Shown here: positions 53,661-62,309 of the stretch, piece after piece
How positions within the stretch are numbered: position 1 is the stretch's first letter
Layout: every line of letters begins with the position of its first letter
DNA from: Seonamhaeicola algicola
GTDB lineage: Bacteria > Bacteroidota > Bacteroidia > Flavobacteriales > Flavobacteriaceae
Reading direction: 5' to 3'
Assembly (NCBI RefSeq): GCF_007997385.1
Contig: NZ_VOSC01000033.1
Location: 124,775-188,774, forward strand
DNA length: 64,000 bases
Notes under the pieces: model-generated
The model's input: the letters and a program-made list of their open reading frames with translations, nothing else
What the model was told of the DNA's origin: nothing
Database searches by the model: none
Made by a program: the position numbers and the translations under genes

Positions 53661-54658
53661 TCGTATTTTTTATAATATGAATTTATTAGCCTTTCAACAG
53701 GTTTATTTTGTGGTGTAAACATATGGTTTTGCTCACCCCCAACCTGATTATGATTTATAAACCATTTCCACACAAAACCACCAGCAAACCAATCTTGATG
53801 CCAAAAGGTTTCAAAAAGTGCTTTTGTGGTATTTACTTGTGCTTGCAAATTAACTCCTTGCATACTTCGTTCACTTTTCCATGGTTCTTTCCCTGAAAAA
53901 TCTACACTTCGGTAACCAAACTCAGTAAACAAAATAGGCTTATTAAATGCCTTTTGCTTTGCTTTAATTTCTGGCAAATGGTTTTTCCAACCTTCCATAG
54001 CATCTTCAAAAGTTGGTGTTTTAACATTGCTTACAGGAAAATAAGCATCAATACCTATAAAATCTAATGCGCCCCAAAAGGGTGTGCGTTTAAACTCATC
54101 CCAATTGGCAGCATAGGTTAATTTTCCTTTATAAATAGCTCTTACTTTTTTAATAAGTTTGAACCAAAAACTGGGTCGGTTTTTTATAAATGTTTCTAAT
54201 TCTGTTCCAATACAAAAAATATCGGCATTTACCGCTTCGGCTAAAACAGCATACTCTAAAATAAATTTTGAATATGATGTTTCAAAAGCCTTCCAATTTG
54301 CTTCCGAAGTCATTTTAATAAACCCTGTAAACTCACCATGCCATACCCAAATTTGAGGTTTTATCATTATTTTTATGTGGTGTTTTTGTAGTGCTTCAAC
54401 ATATTGTTTTACACCTTTTGCGGTTTCACCAAACCATTGCCTATTGGTGTTATAAGTTAATGTTGTACTGTTTAAACTTTTTATAAAGCCAAAAGGCATT
54501 ACAGCCGCATAATTAGCATTTAGGTTTATAACCGGATTTACGTGTGCATCATTCACTGCATCTTTAGAGGCTACAAAACTAACACCGTTTATTTTTTCAA
54601 CTTGCGCTGTACATGATTGTAGTAACAGTAATAAAATTAGGAGCTTATATGTTTTCAT
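53657..54658 (-). CDS. GH113-like glycoside hydrolase, lipoprotein
   Basis: A 333-residue enzyme with a TIM-barrel layout. The signal ends at LLLLQSC (lipidated Cys about residue 16). The likely acid/base Glu is in FCIGTELETFIKN and the nucleophile Glu in LFTEFGYRSVDFSG, as in GH113 beta-mannanases and related clan GH-A enzymes. Other marks are KIMIKPQIWVWHGEFTG and FIGIDAYFPVSN. The polysaccharide is unknown. It is the first gene of a coupled set with a lipoprotein and a BamA-like barrel. Confidence 0.8.
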   Translation of the reverse strand: MKTYKLLILLLLLQSCTAQVEKINGVSFVASKDAVNDAHVNPVINLNANYAAVMPFGFIKSLNSTTLTYNTNRQWFGETAKGVKQYVEALQKHHIKIMIKPQIWVWHGEFTGFIKMTSEANWKAFETSYSKFILEYAVLAEAVNADIFCIGTELETFIKNRPSFWFKLIKKVRAIYKGKLTYAANWDEFKRTPFWGALDFIGIDAYFPVSNVKTPTFEDAMEGWKNHLPEIKAKQKAFNKPILFTEFGYRSVDFSGKEPWKSERSMQGVNLQAQVNTTKALFETFWHQDWFAGGFVWKWFINHNQVGGEQNHMFTPQNKPVERLINSYYKKYE

Positions 54659-54729
54659 TTTAAAAAAAATACAGCTCCTAAAGTACTATTAATTAATCCC
54701 CAAAACAAGTTAACTTTTACTGTTATTTA

Positions 54730-55644
54730 TTAAAACAAGGCTCTTAAACCTATATTAAATGTTTGCCCCAAGCCAGAGCTTTTACCTCTTACAAAATTGG
54801 TGTAAAGCGCTTCAATATTTAAAACTTTGGTTAATTGGTATTTTGCACCACCACCAACGGCTGTAAAATCTTGAGAGAAATCATTACCTAAATCTAGCAA
54901 CTGCGAGTGTTGTGCCAAGGCTAAAACTGTAAATTTATTACTTGGGAAATAACTTAAAAATACGCCTGGTGTTAAACGTAAACTGTTATTTGCAAAACTG
55001 CCCTCAAGTGAGGTTGAAAAATCTGGAGTGTACACATCTTCTTTCCCAAAGTTAAACTCTGTATTTAGCTCTGAAAAAATTTGCCAATCGCCACTTCCAA
55101 AGGTATAATCATAAAAAAATCTATTTTGAAAGATAAACCCTTTTTGGTCAAAAAACACTCCATCTTCAGTTTCATTACCTACTAAAGGAATGTGTAACGC
55201 TGTTTGAATAGTAAAGTTTGACACATTTTTTAACGGATTAAATTTTATAGCCGGCGCAATAGATGTTAAACCAGAACGTGCAGTTCCGCGCTCACCATCA
55301 AACTTAAAAACATCAAGCGCATTTCTATCACCCACTACATTTGAACGAAACTCTAAAATAACACCTACATTAAGCTTACTGTTTTCTGAAACACCAGTAA
55401 ACACATCTAAAGTTGATGTAAAATAAGTTTCTCTACTTAGGTTTTTGCTAACATCACCATTTTCATCGGCTGCTTTGGTTTGGGTGTATAAATTATTAAA
55501 CCACTTAATATCCCATTGTCCTTTTTTTAAAAGTTTTGATGGTGTGTAAGTTTGAATAACACTCCCTTTATTTTCTTGGTTTTCTTCTTGTGCAAAAGCT
55601 GTAAACGCTAAAGCTACAAATACTATGGTTATTAGTTTTTTCAT
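54730..55644 (-). CDS. Outer-membrane beta-barrel protein, unknown function
   Basis: A 304-residue exported protein. A signal peptide (to about LAFTAFAQ) is followed by an N-terminal SVIQTYTPSKLLKKGQWDIK segment and repeated amphipathic strands. The end, GLGQTFNIGLRALF, is a typical barrel C-terminus. I do not recognise the family with certainty; it may act as a porin or transporter. It lies just downstream of a DUF547 gene on the same strand, 23 bases away, and upstream of the GH113-like gene. Confidence 0.65.
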   Translation of the reverse strand: MKKLITIVFVALAFTAFAQEENQENKGSVIQTYTPSKLLKKGQWDIKWFNNLYTQTKAADENGDVSKNLSRETYFTSTLDVFTGVSENSKLNVGVILEFRSNVVGDRNALDVFKFDGERGTARSGLTSIAPAIKFNPLKNVSNFTIQTALHIPLVGNETEDGVFFDQKGFIFQNRFFYDYTFGSGDWQIFSELNTEFNFGKEDVYTPDFSTSLEGSFANNSLRLTPGVFLSYFPSNKFTVLALAQHSQLLDLGNDFSQDFTAVGGGAKYQLTKVLNIEALYTNFVRGKSSGLGQTFNIGLRALF

Positions 55645-55667
55645 GTGTATGTGTAATTATTTTTTTA

Positions 55668-56378
55668 CTATTGTTTATTAAGTTGCCAGTTATACTCAAA
55701 GTATTTTATTTTGAAATTAGCTGGTATTTTTTCTGTTCTGTATGTATTTATAAAGTCTATTTCAGTAGTGCCGTTCATGGTAAAATCTTCTTTATACCAT
55801 TCCATTATTTGCGATGCTTCTACACGTTTCTTTTTAATATTTACCATTAAAAAATTACCATTCAATGCTTTTTTTGTTTGCGCATCCATTTGTGTATTTA
55901 ATGTAGAAGGCAAATACGCTTCACTAATTAAAGGTGGGCAACCAATGGCACCACAAACCAATACAAAATGAAAACGGGCATCATTAAACTGTGCACGTAA
56001 CAATTTGTGTTCAATATCATTTAGTGTTATATTTTTTCCGCCAATATTGTGTTTCACTTTATCAAAAAAACCAGCATTTGCTAATGGCGAATTGGTTGGA
56101 TAATTATCAATTATACCTTTTATTACTGAAAGATTGTAAGCGTTAATCCAAAATGCCTGATATGTATTTACATTATTTTTAGTTACGTTTACTGCCTGTG
56201 CTAATGCAATAACCTTATTTAAATCTTCTGGGTTTTTGTGTAATTTATCATAAGCAACTTTACCATTACTTATATAGGTTTTAAAAAATGTATTGGCAGT
56301 TTCAAAAAAGCTATTAGCTGTTTGCGCTGTTCCTTTTACACCTACCATTAATAGTGCTATAATTAGTATTTTTTTCAT
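55668..56378 (-). CDS. DUF547 protein, exported
   Basis: A 236-residue DUF547 protein with a cleavable signal peptide (to about VKGTAQ). The domain shows GKVAYDKLHKNPED, YQAFWINAYNLSVIKGII and FHFVLVCGAIGCPPLISEAYLP. It is a paralogue of the gene at 47260-48111 and shares the Cys pair in its ICG/CP-like segment. The function is unknown. The start at 56378 was chosen over 56411, which would add residues before the signal. It is divergent from the flavin oxidoreductase gene across a 203-base gap. Confidence 0.85.
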   Translation of the reverse strand: MKKILIIALLMVGVKGTAQTANSFFETANTFFKTYISNGKVAYDKLHKNPEDLNKVIALAQAVNVTKNNVNTYQAFWINAYNLSVIKGIIDNYPTNSPLANAGFFDKVKHNIGGKNITLNDIEHKLLRAQFNDARFHFVLVCGAIGCPPLISEAYLPSTLNTQMDAQTKKALNGNFLMVNIKKKRVEASQIMEWYKEDFTMNGTTEIDFINTYRTEKIPANFKIKYFEYNWQLNKQ

Positions 56379-56581
56379 GTTTTGAAATTTATTTTTTTGA
56401 CAAAGTAACAACTGGTAAGTCGAACAAAATGTTAGCTAACTTACAAAACCCGAAAAAAAATTAGCGTCTTAATAAACGCAAACACCTTACAAACAAAGGG
56501 TAATTTGAAACCATTCTAAATTCAAAGTCCGTATTAAGTTCTTATCTTTAGTTTCGACTCAATTCTCATAATTCAAAAAAA

Positions 56582-57889
56582 ATGGAGCACATTGTAATAA
56601 TTGGCAATGGTATTTCTGGGGTTACGGCTGCCAGACATATTAGAAAACTTTCTAACAAAAAAATAACCATTATCTCTGCCGAAACAGATTATTTTTTTTC
56701 TCGTACAGCACTTATGTATGTTTATATGGGGCATATGAAATTTGAACATACACAACCTTACGAGCCTTGGTTTTGGAAAAAAAACCGCATTGAACTTAAA
56801 AAAGGATTTGTAGAAAGGGTTGAAACCGCATCAAAAACGCTTCATTTTTCTAACAAAGAACAAATGAATTATGATAAACTTATAATTGCTACAGGCAGCA
56901 AACCCAATAAATTTGGTTGGCCTGGGCAAGATTTAAAAGGCGTTATGGGCTTGTACCACAAACAAGATTTAGAACGTTTAGAAGCCTATGCTCCTAACAA
57001 CAACATTTGCAAAAGAGCTGTTATTGTTGGTGGCGGACTTATTGGTATTGAACTAGCCGAAATGTTACATTCTCGCCATATTCCTGTTACATTTTTAGTA
57101 CGTGAAGATAGCTTTTGGAATGGTGTTTTACCCAACGGTGAAAGCCAAATGATTAATGAAGAAATTCGTAAAAACGGCATAGATTTACGCTTAGGCGTTA
57201 ACTTAAAAGAAATTAAAGCTGATGATAATGGCTGCGTAAAATCTGTTATTATTGATGAAACTGGTGAAGAAATAAACTGTAACGTTGTTGGTTTAACTGC
57301 TGGCGTTTCTCCTAACATTGATTTTTTAAAAAATTCTGATATTAAGTTGGGTCGCGGTGTAAAAGTGAATCGTTTTTTAGAAACTAATATAGCCGATGTT
57401 TATGCCATTGGCGATTGTGCAGAACAACATGAAGCTATTGGCAACCGCAGACCCATTGAGGCTGTTTGGTACACGGGCCGCATGATGGGTGAAACACTAG
57501 CACAAACCATTTGTGGCAACCGCATGGCATATAATCCAGGACATTGGTTTAACTCTGCTAAATTTATAGATATTGAATACCAAACTTATGGTTGGGTACA
57601 CGGGGCAAAAGGTAAGCCAGATTATGAAACACAATTCCATTGGATGCATAAAAGCGGTAACAAATGTGTAACCATTGCTTACAACAAAAACAATAATGAA
57701 TTTTTAGGCATAAATACCTTTGGGATACGTATGCGCCATGAGGTATTTGATAAATGGCTAACAGAAAAACAATCTGTAAATTACGTAATAGACAATTTGA
57801 AGCTAGCTAATTTCGATCCTGAATTTTTTAAACATTTTGAAACAGATATTCGCTCTGCATTCTACAAAAACAACACTATAACACAATAA
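56582..57889 (+). CDS. FAD/NAD(P)-dependent oxidoreductase
   Basis: A 435-residue pyridine-nucleotide-disulphide oxidoreductase family protein. The FAD motif is HIVIIGNGISGVTAARHIRK, then LIIATGSKPNKFGWPG. The NAD motif is AVIVGGGLIGIELAEMLHSR, and the second FAD segment is DVYAIGDCAEQHEAIGN. No redox Cys pair of the disulphide reductase type is seen. It is followed after two bases by a membrane 4Fe-4S protein, so the pair probably moves electrons from NAD(P)H to membrane iron-sulfur centres. The final acceptor is unknown. Confidence 0.88.
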   Translation: MEHIVIIGNGISGVTAARHIRKLSNKKITIISAETDYFFSRTALMYVYMGHMKFEHTQPYEPWFWKKNRIELKKGFVERVETASKTLHFSNKEQMNYDKLIIATGSKPNKFGWPGQDLKGVMGLYHKQDLERLEAYAPNNNICKRAVIVGGGLIGIELAEMLHSRHIPVTFLVREDSFWNGVLPNGESQMINEEIRKNGIDLRLGVNLKEIKADDNGCVKSVIIDETGEEINCNVVGLTAGVSPNIDFLKNSDIKLGRGVKVNRFLETNIADVYAIGDCAEQHEAIGNRRPIEAVWYTGRMMGETLAQTICGNRMAYNPGHWFNSAKFIDIEYQTYGWVHGAKGKPDYETQFHWMHKSGNKCVTIAYNKNNNEFLGINTFGIRMRHEVFDKWLTEKQSVNYVIDNLKLANFDPEFFKHFETDIRSAFYKNNTITQ

Positions 57890-57891
57890 TT

Positions 57892-59484
57892 ATGGGCACC
57901 ATACAAAGAAACATGTCTTTAACAGGCAATGCATCTGATACGTTAAATACGCTACAAAAATTAGGAACCGTAATTGGTTTAGGCGGACTAGCCATTATAG
58001 TTTTCTCTCTTTTCAATAATTTTCAAAATAAAGCTTTATGGCTATTTATTGCACTTGCCGCTATTACCGCTGGTGTTATTTTATATTCAAAAGGTTTATA
58101 TGCTAATAAACCTGCAGGTATAAAAAATCATGGTGTTTGGTTTAAAAGCATTTCTAGCCGTGGTTTTTGGGGCTGGATTACAGGCATAACACTAACAGGT
58201 TTTTATATTATACTATATTTTTATGAAGAACTTTTAGGTGCTAACCCTAACGGAAATACAGGCATTGTTGCACTTTTTGATCCGTTAAGCTATTTTTTAA
58301 GTGGTAATGCTGCTAGCCAATGGTTTGTTTACGGCACACTTTACACCATTGCTATTTTTGCTTTTGGCATAAAATTTATTTGGAAATACAAGCATAACAA
58401 ATACGAGCAGCTACGTACAGTAAGTGTTATGTTTTTTCAAACAGCATTTGCTTTTTTAATACCAGAATTAATGTCTAGATTGAATAACGATTCGTTTTCA
58501 TTGCCGTACAACGATTTAAAAAATATGTGGCCGTTAAACTACTACGCGTTTGATGGTTGGCGTGTAGATCAATTTATAAATGCCGAAACCATTGGTATTG
58601 CCTTTCTACTTTTTGCTATTCTTTCCATTTTTGTTATTTCACCAATATTAACCTATAAATACGGTAAACGTTGGTATTGTTCATGGGTTTGTGGTTGTGG
58701 TGGTTTAGCCGAAACCGCAGGTGACTCATTCAGGCAATTAAGTGACAAAAGCATGTTTGCTTGGAAAGTTGAACGCTGGGTTATTTATTCGGTGTTAGTA
58801 TTTTCGGTTGTAATGACAACGGCCGTTATTAGCACATATTTAGGCTACGACTCTGAAAAATATTGGCTTACAAAAGACGTGTTTTTAATTGGTGTTGCTG
58901 TTTTTTTAGGTATTTTATTTGCTGCTATTTGGTATTTCAAAAAAGAAGAACTAGCTAAAGATGCACGCTATGGCGCCATAGGCTACTTAGTAATTGTACT
59001 AGCTTTAATTGCCATACATTACTTTACCAATACAGCCAACAACAAAATATTTTTGTTTGAAGCCAGCAAACTACGCTCAGTTTACGGGTTTTTAATAGGT
59101 GCCATTTTCTCGGGTGTTATAGGTACAGGCTTCTATCCTATTTTTGGTAACCGTGTTTGGTGCAGAATGGGTTGCCCAATGGCAGGTATTCTTGGTATTC
59201 AGCAGCGGTTATTTTCAAAATTTAGAATTACAACTAATGGTGGGCAATGTATTTCTTGCGGTAACTGTTCTACCTATTGTGAACAAGGCATTGATGTTAG
59301 AGCTTACGCACAAAAAGGCGAAAATATTGTACGTGCAAGTTGTGTAGGCTGTGGTATTTGTTCTGCTGTTTGCCCAAGAGGTGTTTTAAAATTAGAAAAT
59401 GGCCCATTAGAAAACAGAATAAACCCTACCGATGTTCTTTTAGGTAACGACGTAGATTTAATGGATTTAGTAAACAAAAAATAA
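57892..59484 (+). CDS. Membrane 4Fe-4S polyferredoxin (NapH-like)
   Basis: A 530-residue membrane protein with several helices and three Cys-rich parts. The first is WYCSWVCGCGGLAET, then CRMGCPMAGILG, and the last are two ferredoxin motifs, CISCGNCSTYC and CVGCGICSAVCPRGV, near the C-terminus. This layout is that of NapH/RdxA-like electron-transfer proteins. It starts two bases after the flavin oxidoreductase, suggesting a common electron path. Which enzyme receives the electrons is not known; the arsS radical SAM enzyme is one candidate by proximity. Confidence 0.88.
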   Translation: MGTIQRNMSLTGNASDTLNTLQKLGTVIGLGGLAIIVFSLFNNFQNKALWLFIALAAITAGVILYSKGLYANKPAGIKNHGVWFKSISSRGFWGWITGITLTGFYIILYFYEELLGANPNGNTGIVALFDPLSYFLSGNAASQWFVYGTLYTIAIFAFGIKFIWKYKHNKYEQLRTVSVMFFQTAFAFLIPELMSRLNNDSFSLPYNDLKNMWPLNYYAFDGWRVDQFINAETIGIAFLLFAILSIFVISPILTYKYGKRWYCSWVCGCGGLAETAGDSFRQLSDKSMFAWKVERWVIYSVLVFSVVMTTAVISTYLGYDSEKYWLTKDVFLIGVAVFLGILFAAIWYFKKEELAKDARYGAIGYLVIVLALIAIHYFTNTANNKIFLFEASKLRSVYGFLIGAIFSGVIGTGFYPIFGNRVWCRMGCPMAGILGIQQRLFSKFRITTNGGQCISCGNCSTYCEQGIDVRAYAQKGENIVRASCVGCGICSAVCPRGVLKLENGPLENRINPTDVLLGNDVDLMDLVNKK

Positions 59485-59530
59485 CTACAATTCTTTACAA
59501 TAATTTAAAAGAAGCTATCAGTTCTTTGTT

Positions 59531-59559
59531 TTGTGAACTGATATGTTATTGTACTTTTG
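59531..59559 (+). promoter_or_regulatory. Promoter of the GT2 pair
   Basis: TTG (59531-59533) and TACTTTTG followed by C (59552-59559) are separated by 18 bases, a strong Bacteroidetes match, about 15 bases before the ATG at 59574. Confidence 0.6.
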
Positions 59560-59573
59560 CACAAAATTAGCAT

Positions 59574-60263
59574 ATGCCAATAATTAATGTCATTATCCCT
59601 GCGTATAACGAAGCAGATTCTATAGGTCTTGTTATTAAAGACATTCCAAAAACAGTAAAAGAAGTAATTGTTATTAGTAACAATTCTACTGATGATACTG
59701 AGGTTAATGCTAAAAAAGCTGGCGCTACCGTTTTAACTGAAAATAAAAAAGGTTATGGTTACGCATGCTTAAAAGGTATAGACTATATTGCTAACAAAGC
59801 CGAAAAACCAGATATTATTGTGTTTCTTGATGGCGACTATTCAGACTATCCAGAACAACTCACTGATATTGTGGCTCCAATAATTACAAACAACATAGAT
59901 TTTGTTATTGGTGCACGTGTTAAAAAGCTAAGAGAAGCCGGCTCTATGACAGGACCACAAATTTTTGGCAATTGGCTGGCAACAACCCTAATGAAACTAA
60001 TGTTTGGAGCTAAATTTTCAGACCTTGGCCCATTTAGAGCCATTAAATACAATAAGCTTTTGGCTTTAAACATGGAAGACAAAACTTATGGCTGGACAGT
60101 AGAAATGCAATTAAAAGCCTTAAAACAAAAGCTAACTTACACAGAAATTCCTGTTAAATATAGAAACCGAATAGGCGTATCAAAAGTTTCAGGTACCGTA
60201 AAAGGTGCTATATTTGCAGGCGTTAAGATATTAGGTTGGATATTTAAATACAGTTTTAAATAA
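59574..60263 (+). CDS. GT2 glycosyltransferase, DPM1-like
   Basis: A 229-residue family-2 glycosyltransferase with VIIPAYNEADSIGLVIKDI at the N-terminus, VISNNSTDDTEVNAKKAGA, IVFLDGDYSDYPEQ (DxD) and FGNWLATTLMKLMFGA then DLGPFRAIKY. It is of the dolichol-phosphate mannose synthase-like subgroup and has no C-terminal membrane anchor. The donor and acceptor sugars are unknown. Its stop codon overlaps the start of the next GT2 gene by one base. Confidence 0.88.
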   Translation: MPIINVIIPAYNEADSIGLVIKDIPKTVKEVIVISNNSTDDTEVNAKKAGATVLTENKKGYGYACLKGIDYIANKAEKPDIIVFLDGDYSDYPEQLTDIVAPIITNNIDFVIGARVKKLREAGSMTGPQIFGNWLATTLMKLMFGAKFSDLGPFRAIKYNKLLALNMEDKTYGWTVEMQLKALKQKLTYTEIPVKYRNRIGVSKVSGTVKGAIFAGVKILGWIFKYSFK

Positions 60264-61750
60264 TGATTATAGAAACCATCATCATTGTTATTTACACCAT
60301 TGCTATATTACTTATTTTTATGTATGCATTGGCACAATTAAACCTTCTTTTCAACTATATATCAGCAAAAAGAAAAGACAATGCACCTAAGTTTAATTTA
60401 GAAAATCCTTCTGAAGTACCATTTATAACCATACAATTACCCGTTTTTAACGAAATGTATGTAATGGAACGTTTGCTTGATAATATTGCAACTATTGATT
60501 ATCCTAAAAATAAACTTGAAATTCAGGTTTTAGATGATTCTACTGATGAAACTGTAGAAAGCACTGCAACGCACATAGCCAAACTTCAAAAAACTGGCTT
60601 AGATATTCAGCATATTACCAGAACAAACCGTACTGGTTTTAAAGCCGGCGCCTTAAAAGAAGGATTAAAAATTGCTAAAGGCGAATTTATTGCCATTTTT
60701 GATTCTGATTTTTTACCAAAACCAGATTGGTTAAAGCGTACAGTACCATATTTTAAAAATGAAGAAATTGGTGTAGTACAAACCCGCTGGGGCCATATAA
60801 ACCGTAACTACTCATTGCTTACCAAAATACAAGCGTTTGCTTTAGATGCTCATTTTACCCTAGAACAGGTAGGAAGAAACAGTAAAGGCCATTTTATTAA
60901 TTTTAATGGTACCGCTGGTATTTGGCGTAAAACATGCATTATTGATGCTGGAAATTGGGAAGGCGATACACTAACCGAAGATTTAGATTTAAGTTACAGA
61001 GCGCAATTAAAAAACTGGAAGTTTAAATATTTAGAAGATGTTGAAACACCCGCTGAATTGCCTGTTGTTATAAGTGCTGCACGCTCACAACAGTTTAGAT
61101 GGAACAAAGGTGGTGCAGAGAATTTTAGGAAAATGCTGTGGCGTGTTATAAAAAATAAAAATATTTCGGCTAAAACTAAAGTACATGGTTTGCTGCACCT
61201 ACTAAATAGCACCATGTTTTTAAACATACTTATTGTTGCTATTTTAAGTATACCAATGCTTTATATTAAAAATGAATACGCCCATTTAAAACACTACTTT
61301 TTGGCCATGAGCTTTTTTGTAATAAGTACTGTTATATTTTTTATTTGTTACTGGGTTATGTACCGTAATATTTACGGTAAAGGCATTAAAAACTTCATGG
61401 GCTATATAGGTATGTTTTTTGTGTTTTTTTCAATAGCTATGGGTTTTTCATTACATAATTCTATTGCTGTGTTAGAAGGTCATTTAGGTAAAAAATCGGC
61501 ATTTATTCGTACACCTAAATTTAATATTAACAATTTAAAAGACTCTTGGAAAAACAATAAATACATAAAAAAGAAACCATCAGTTAATGTAATTTTTGAA
61601 GGTATTTTAATGCTTTACTTTGGTTTTGGTATGTACAGTGCTTTTATTGTTGGAGACCAAGGGGGCGATTTTGGTTTATTCCCTTTTCACACCATGTTAT
61701 TTACTGGTTTTGGCTATGTGTTTTTTAAGTCTATTGCTTCAAAAGTTTAA
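60263..61750 (+). CDS. Cellulose synthase-like membrane GT2 glycosyltransferase
   Basis: A 495-residue processive-type glycosyltransferase with a first membrane helix, a cytoplasmic GT2 domain and four or five C-terminal helices. The motifs are QLPVFNEMYVMERLLDNI, VLDDSTDETVES, FDSDFLPKPDWL (DxD), TEDLDLSYRAQ and QQFRWNKGG (QxxRW). The set matches the cellulose synthase or ceramide glucosyltransferase-like group. It is translationally coupled to the preceding GT2. The product is unknown; it may make a surface polysaccharide or a glycolipid. Confidence 0.9.
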   Translation: MIIETIIIVIYTIAILLIFMYALAQLNLLFNYISAKRKDNAPKFNLENPSEVPFITIQLPVFNEMYVMERLLDNIATIDYPKNKLEIQVLDDSTDETVESTATHIAKLQKTGLDIQHITRTNRTGFKAGALKEGLKIAKGEFIAIFDSDFLPKPDWLKRTVPYFKNEEIGVVQTRWGHINRNYSLLTKIQAFALDAHFTLEQVGRNSKGHFINFNGTAGIWRKTCIIDAGNWEGDTLTEDLDLSYRAQLKNWKFKYLEDVETPAELPVVISAARSQQFRWNKGGAENFRKMLWRVIKNKNISAKTKVHGLLHLLNSTMFLNILIVAILSIPMLYIKNEYAHLKHYFLAMSFFVISTVIFFICYWVMYRNIYGKGIKNFMGYIGMFFVFFSIAMGFSLHNSIAVLEGHLGKKSAFIRTPKFNINNLKDSWKNNKYIKKKPSVNVIFEGILMLYFGFGMYSAFIVGDQGGDFGLFPFHTMLFTGFGYVFFKSIASKV

Positions 61751-61754
61751 ATTT

Positions 61755-61789
61755 AAAAAACTGAAAGCTAAATAACTTTCAGTTTTTTT
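61755..61789. terminator. Bidirectional terminator
   Basis: A 13-base stem (AAAAAACTGAAAG with CTTTCAGTTTTTT) with an 8-base loop lies between the convergent GT2 and DoxX-like genes. T-tracts follow on both strands. Confidence 0.85.
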
Positions 61790-61849
61790 CATTAACTAAA
61801 TTGAATATAAACATTCAGAAAAACGCTTAAAGCTAGCAATAGCTTCTTA

Positions 61850-62287
61850 CTAAATATTTTCTTTGTTTAACAGCAATTGTTCTGTTGGATAAATAACCAT
61901 TAACGCACTTATTACTATAATATTTTTAATTACATATTGACCAACTAAAGTTAGTGAAAATGGAACGTTGCCAAATATTAAATGAGAAAAAAATATTAAT
62001 GGCACAAACGTTAAAACCAAATGTGTTATGGCTACCAAAATAACTAGTTTAGGCTTTACTTTAAATACCAAGCACAAACCTATAGCTACTTCAATAATTG
62101 CAAGTAGTAAGAAGCCTAGGTTTTTGGGTAACATAGCAAACGTTAAAAATTGTATTGTTTCTTTTGCCAAATCTTCAGCAGGACTTACTTCAGGAAAAAA
62201 CTTAAGCATTCCAAACCATAAATAAACTACGCCCACACTAATAGCTAAAATTCTTTCTCTATCAAATTTTAACAAAATTCTAGTCAT
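61850..62287 (-). CDS. DoxX-like membrane protein
   Basis: A 145-residue protein with four hydrophobic helices: ISVGVVYLWFGMLKFFP, the second around FLLLAIIEVAIGLCLVF, the third around LVILVAITHLVLTFVPLIFF and the last near YVIKNIIVISALMVIYPT. The pattern resembles the DoxX/DUF417 type. It starts 22 bases after the haloperoxidase-like gene, so the two are probably in one operon. The function is not known. Confidence 0.75.
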   Translation of the reverse strand: MTRILLKFDRERILAISVGVVYLWFGMLKFFPEVSPAEDLAKETIQFLTFAMLPKNLGFLLLAIIEVAIGLCLVFKVKPKLVILVAITHLVLTFVPLIFFSHLIFGNVPFSLTLVGQYVIKNIIVISALMVIYPTEQLLLNKENI

Positions 62288-62309
62288 ATACTACTTTTTG
62301 GTTATAAAA

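Noticed and set aside
62028-62225. Small open frame antisense to the DoxX-like gene
   Set aside because: It has no recognisable motif and is fully inside a better supported gene.
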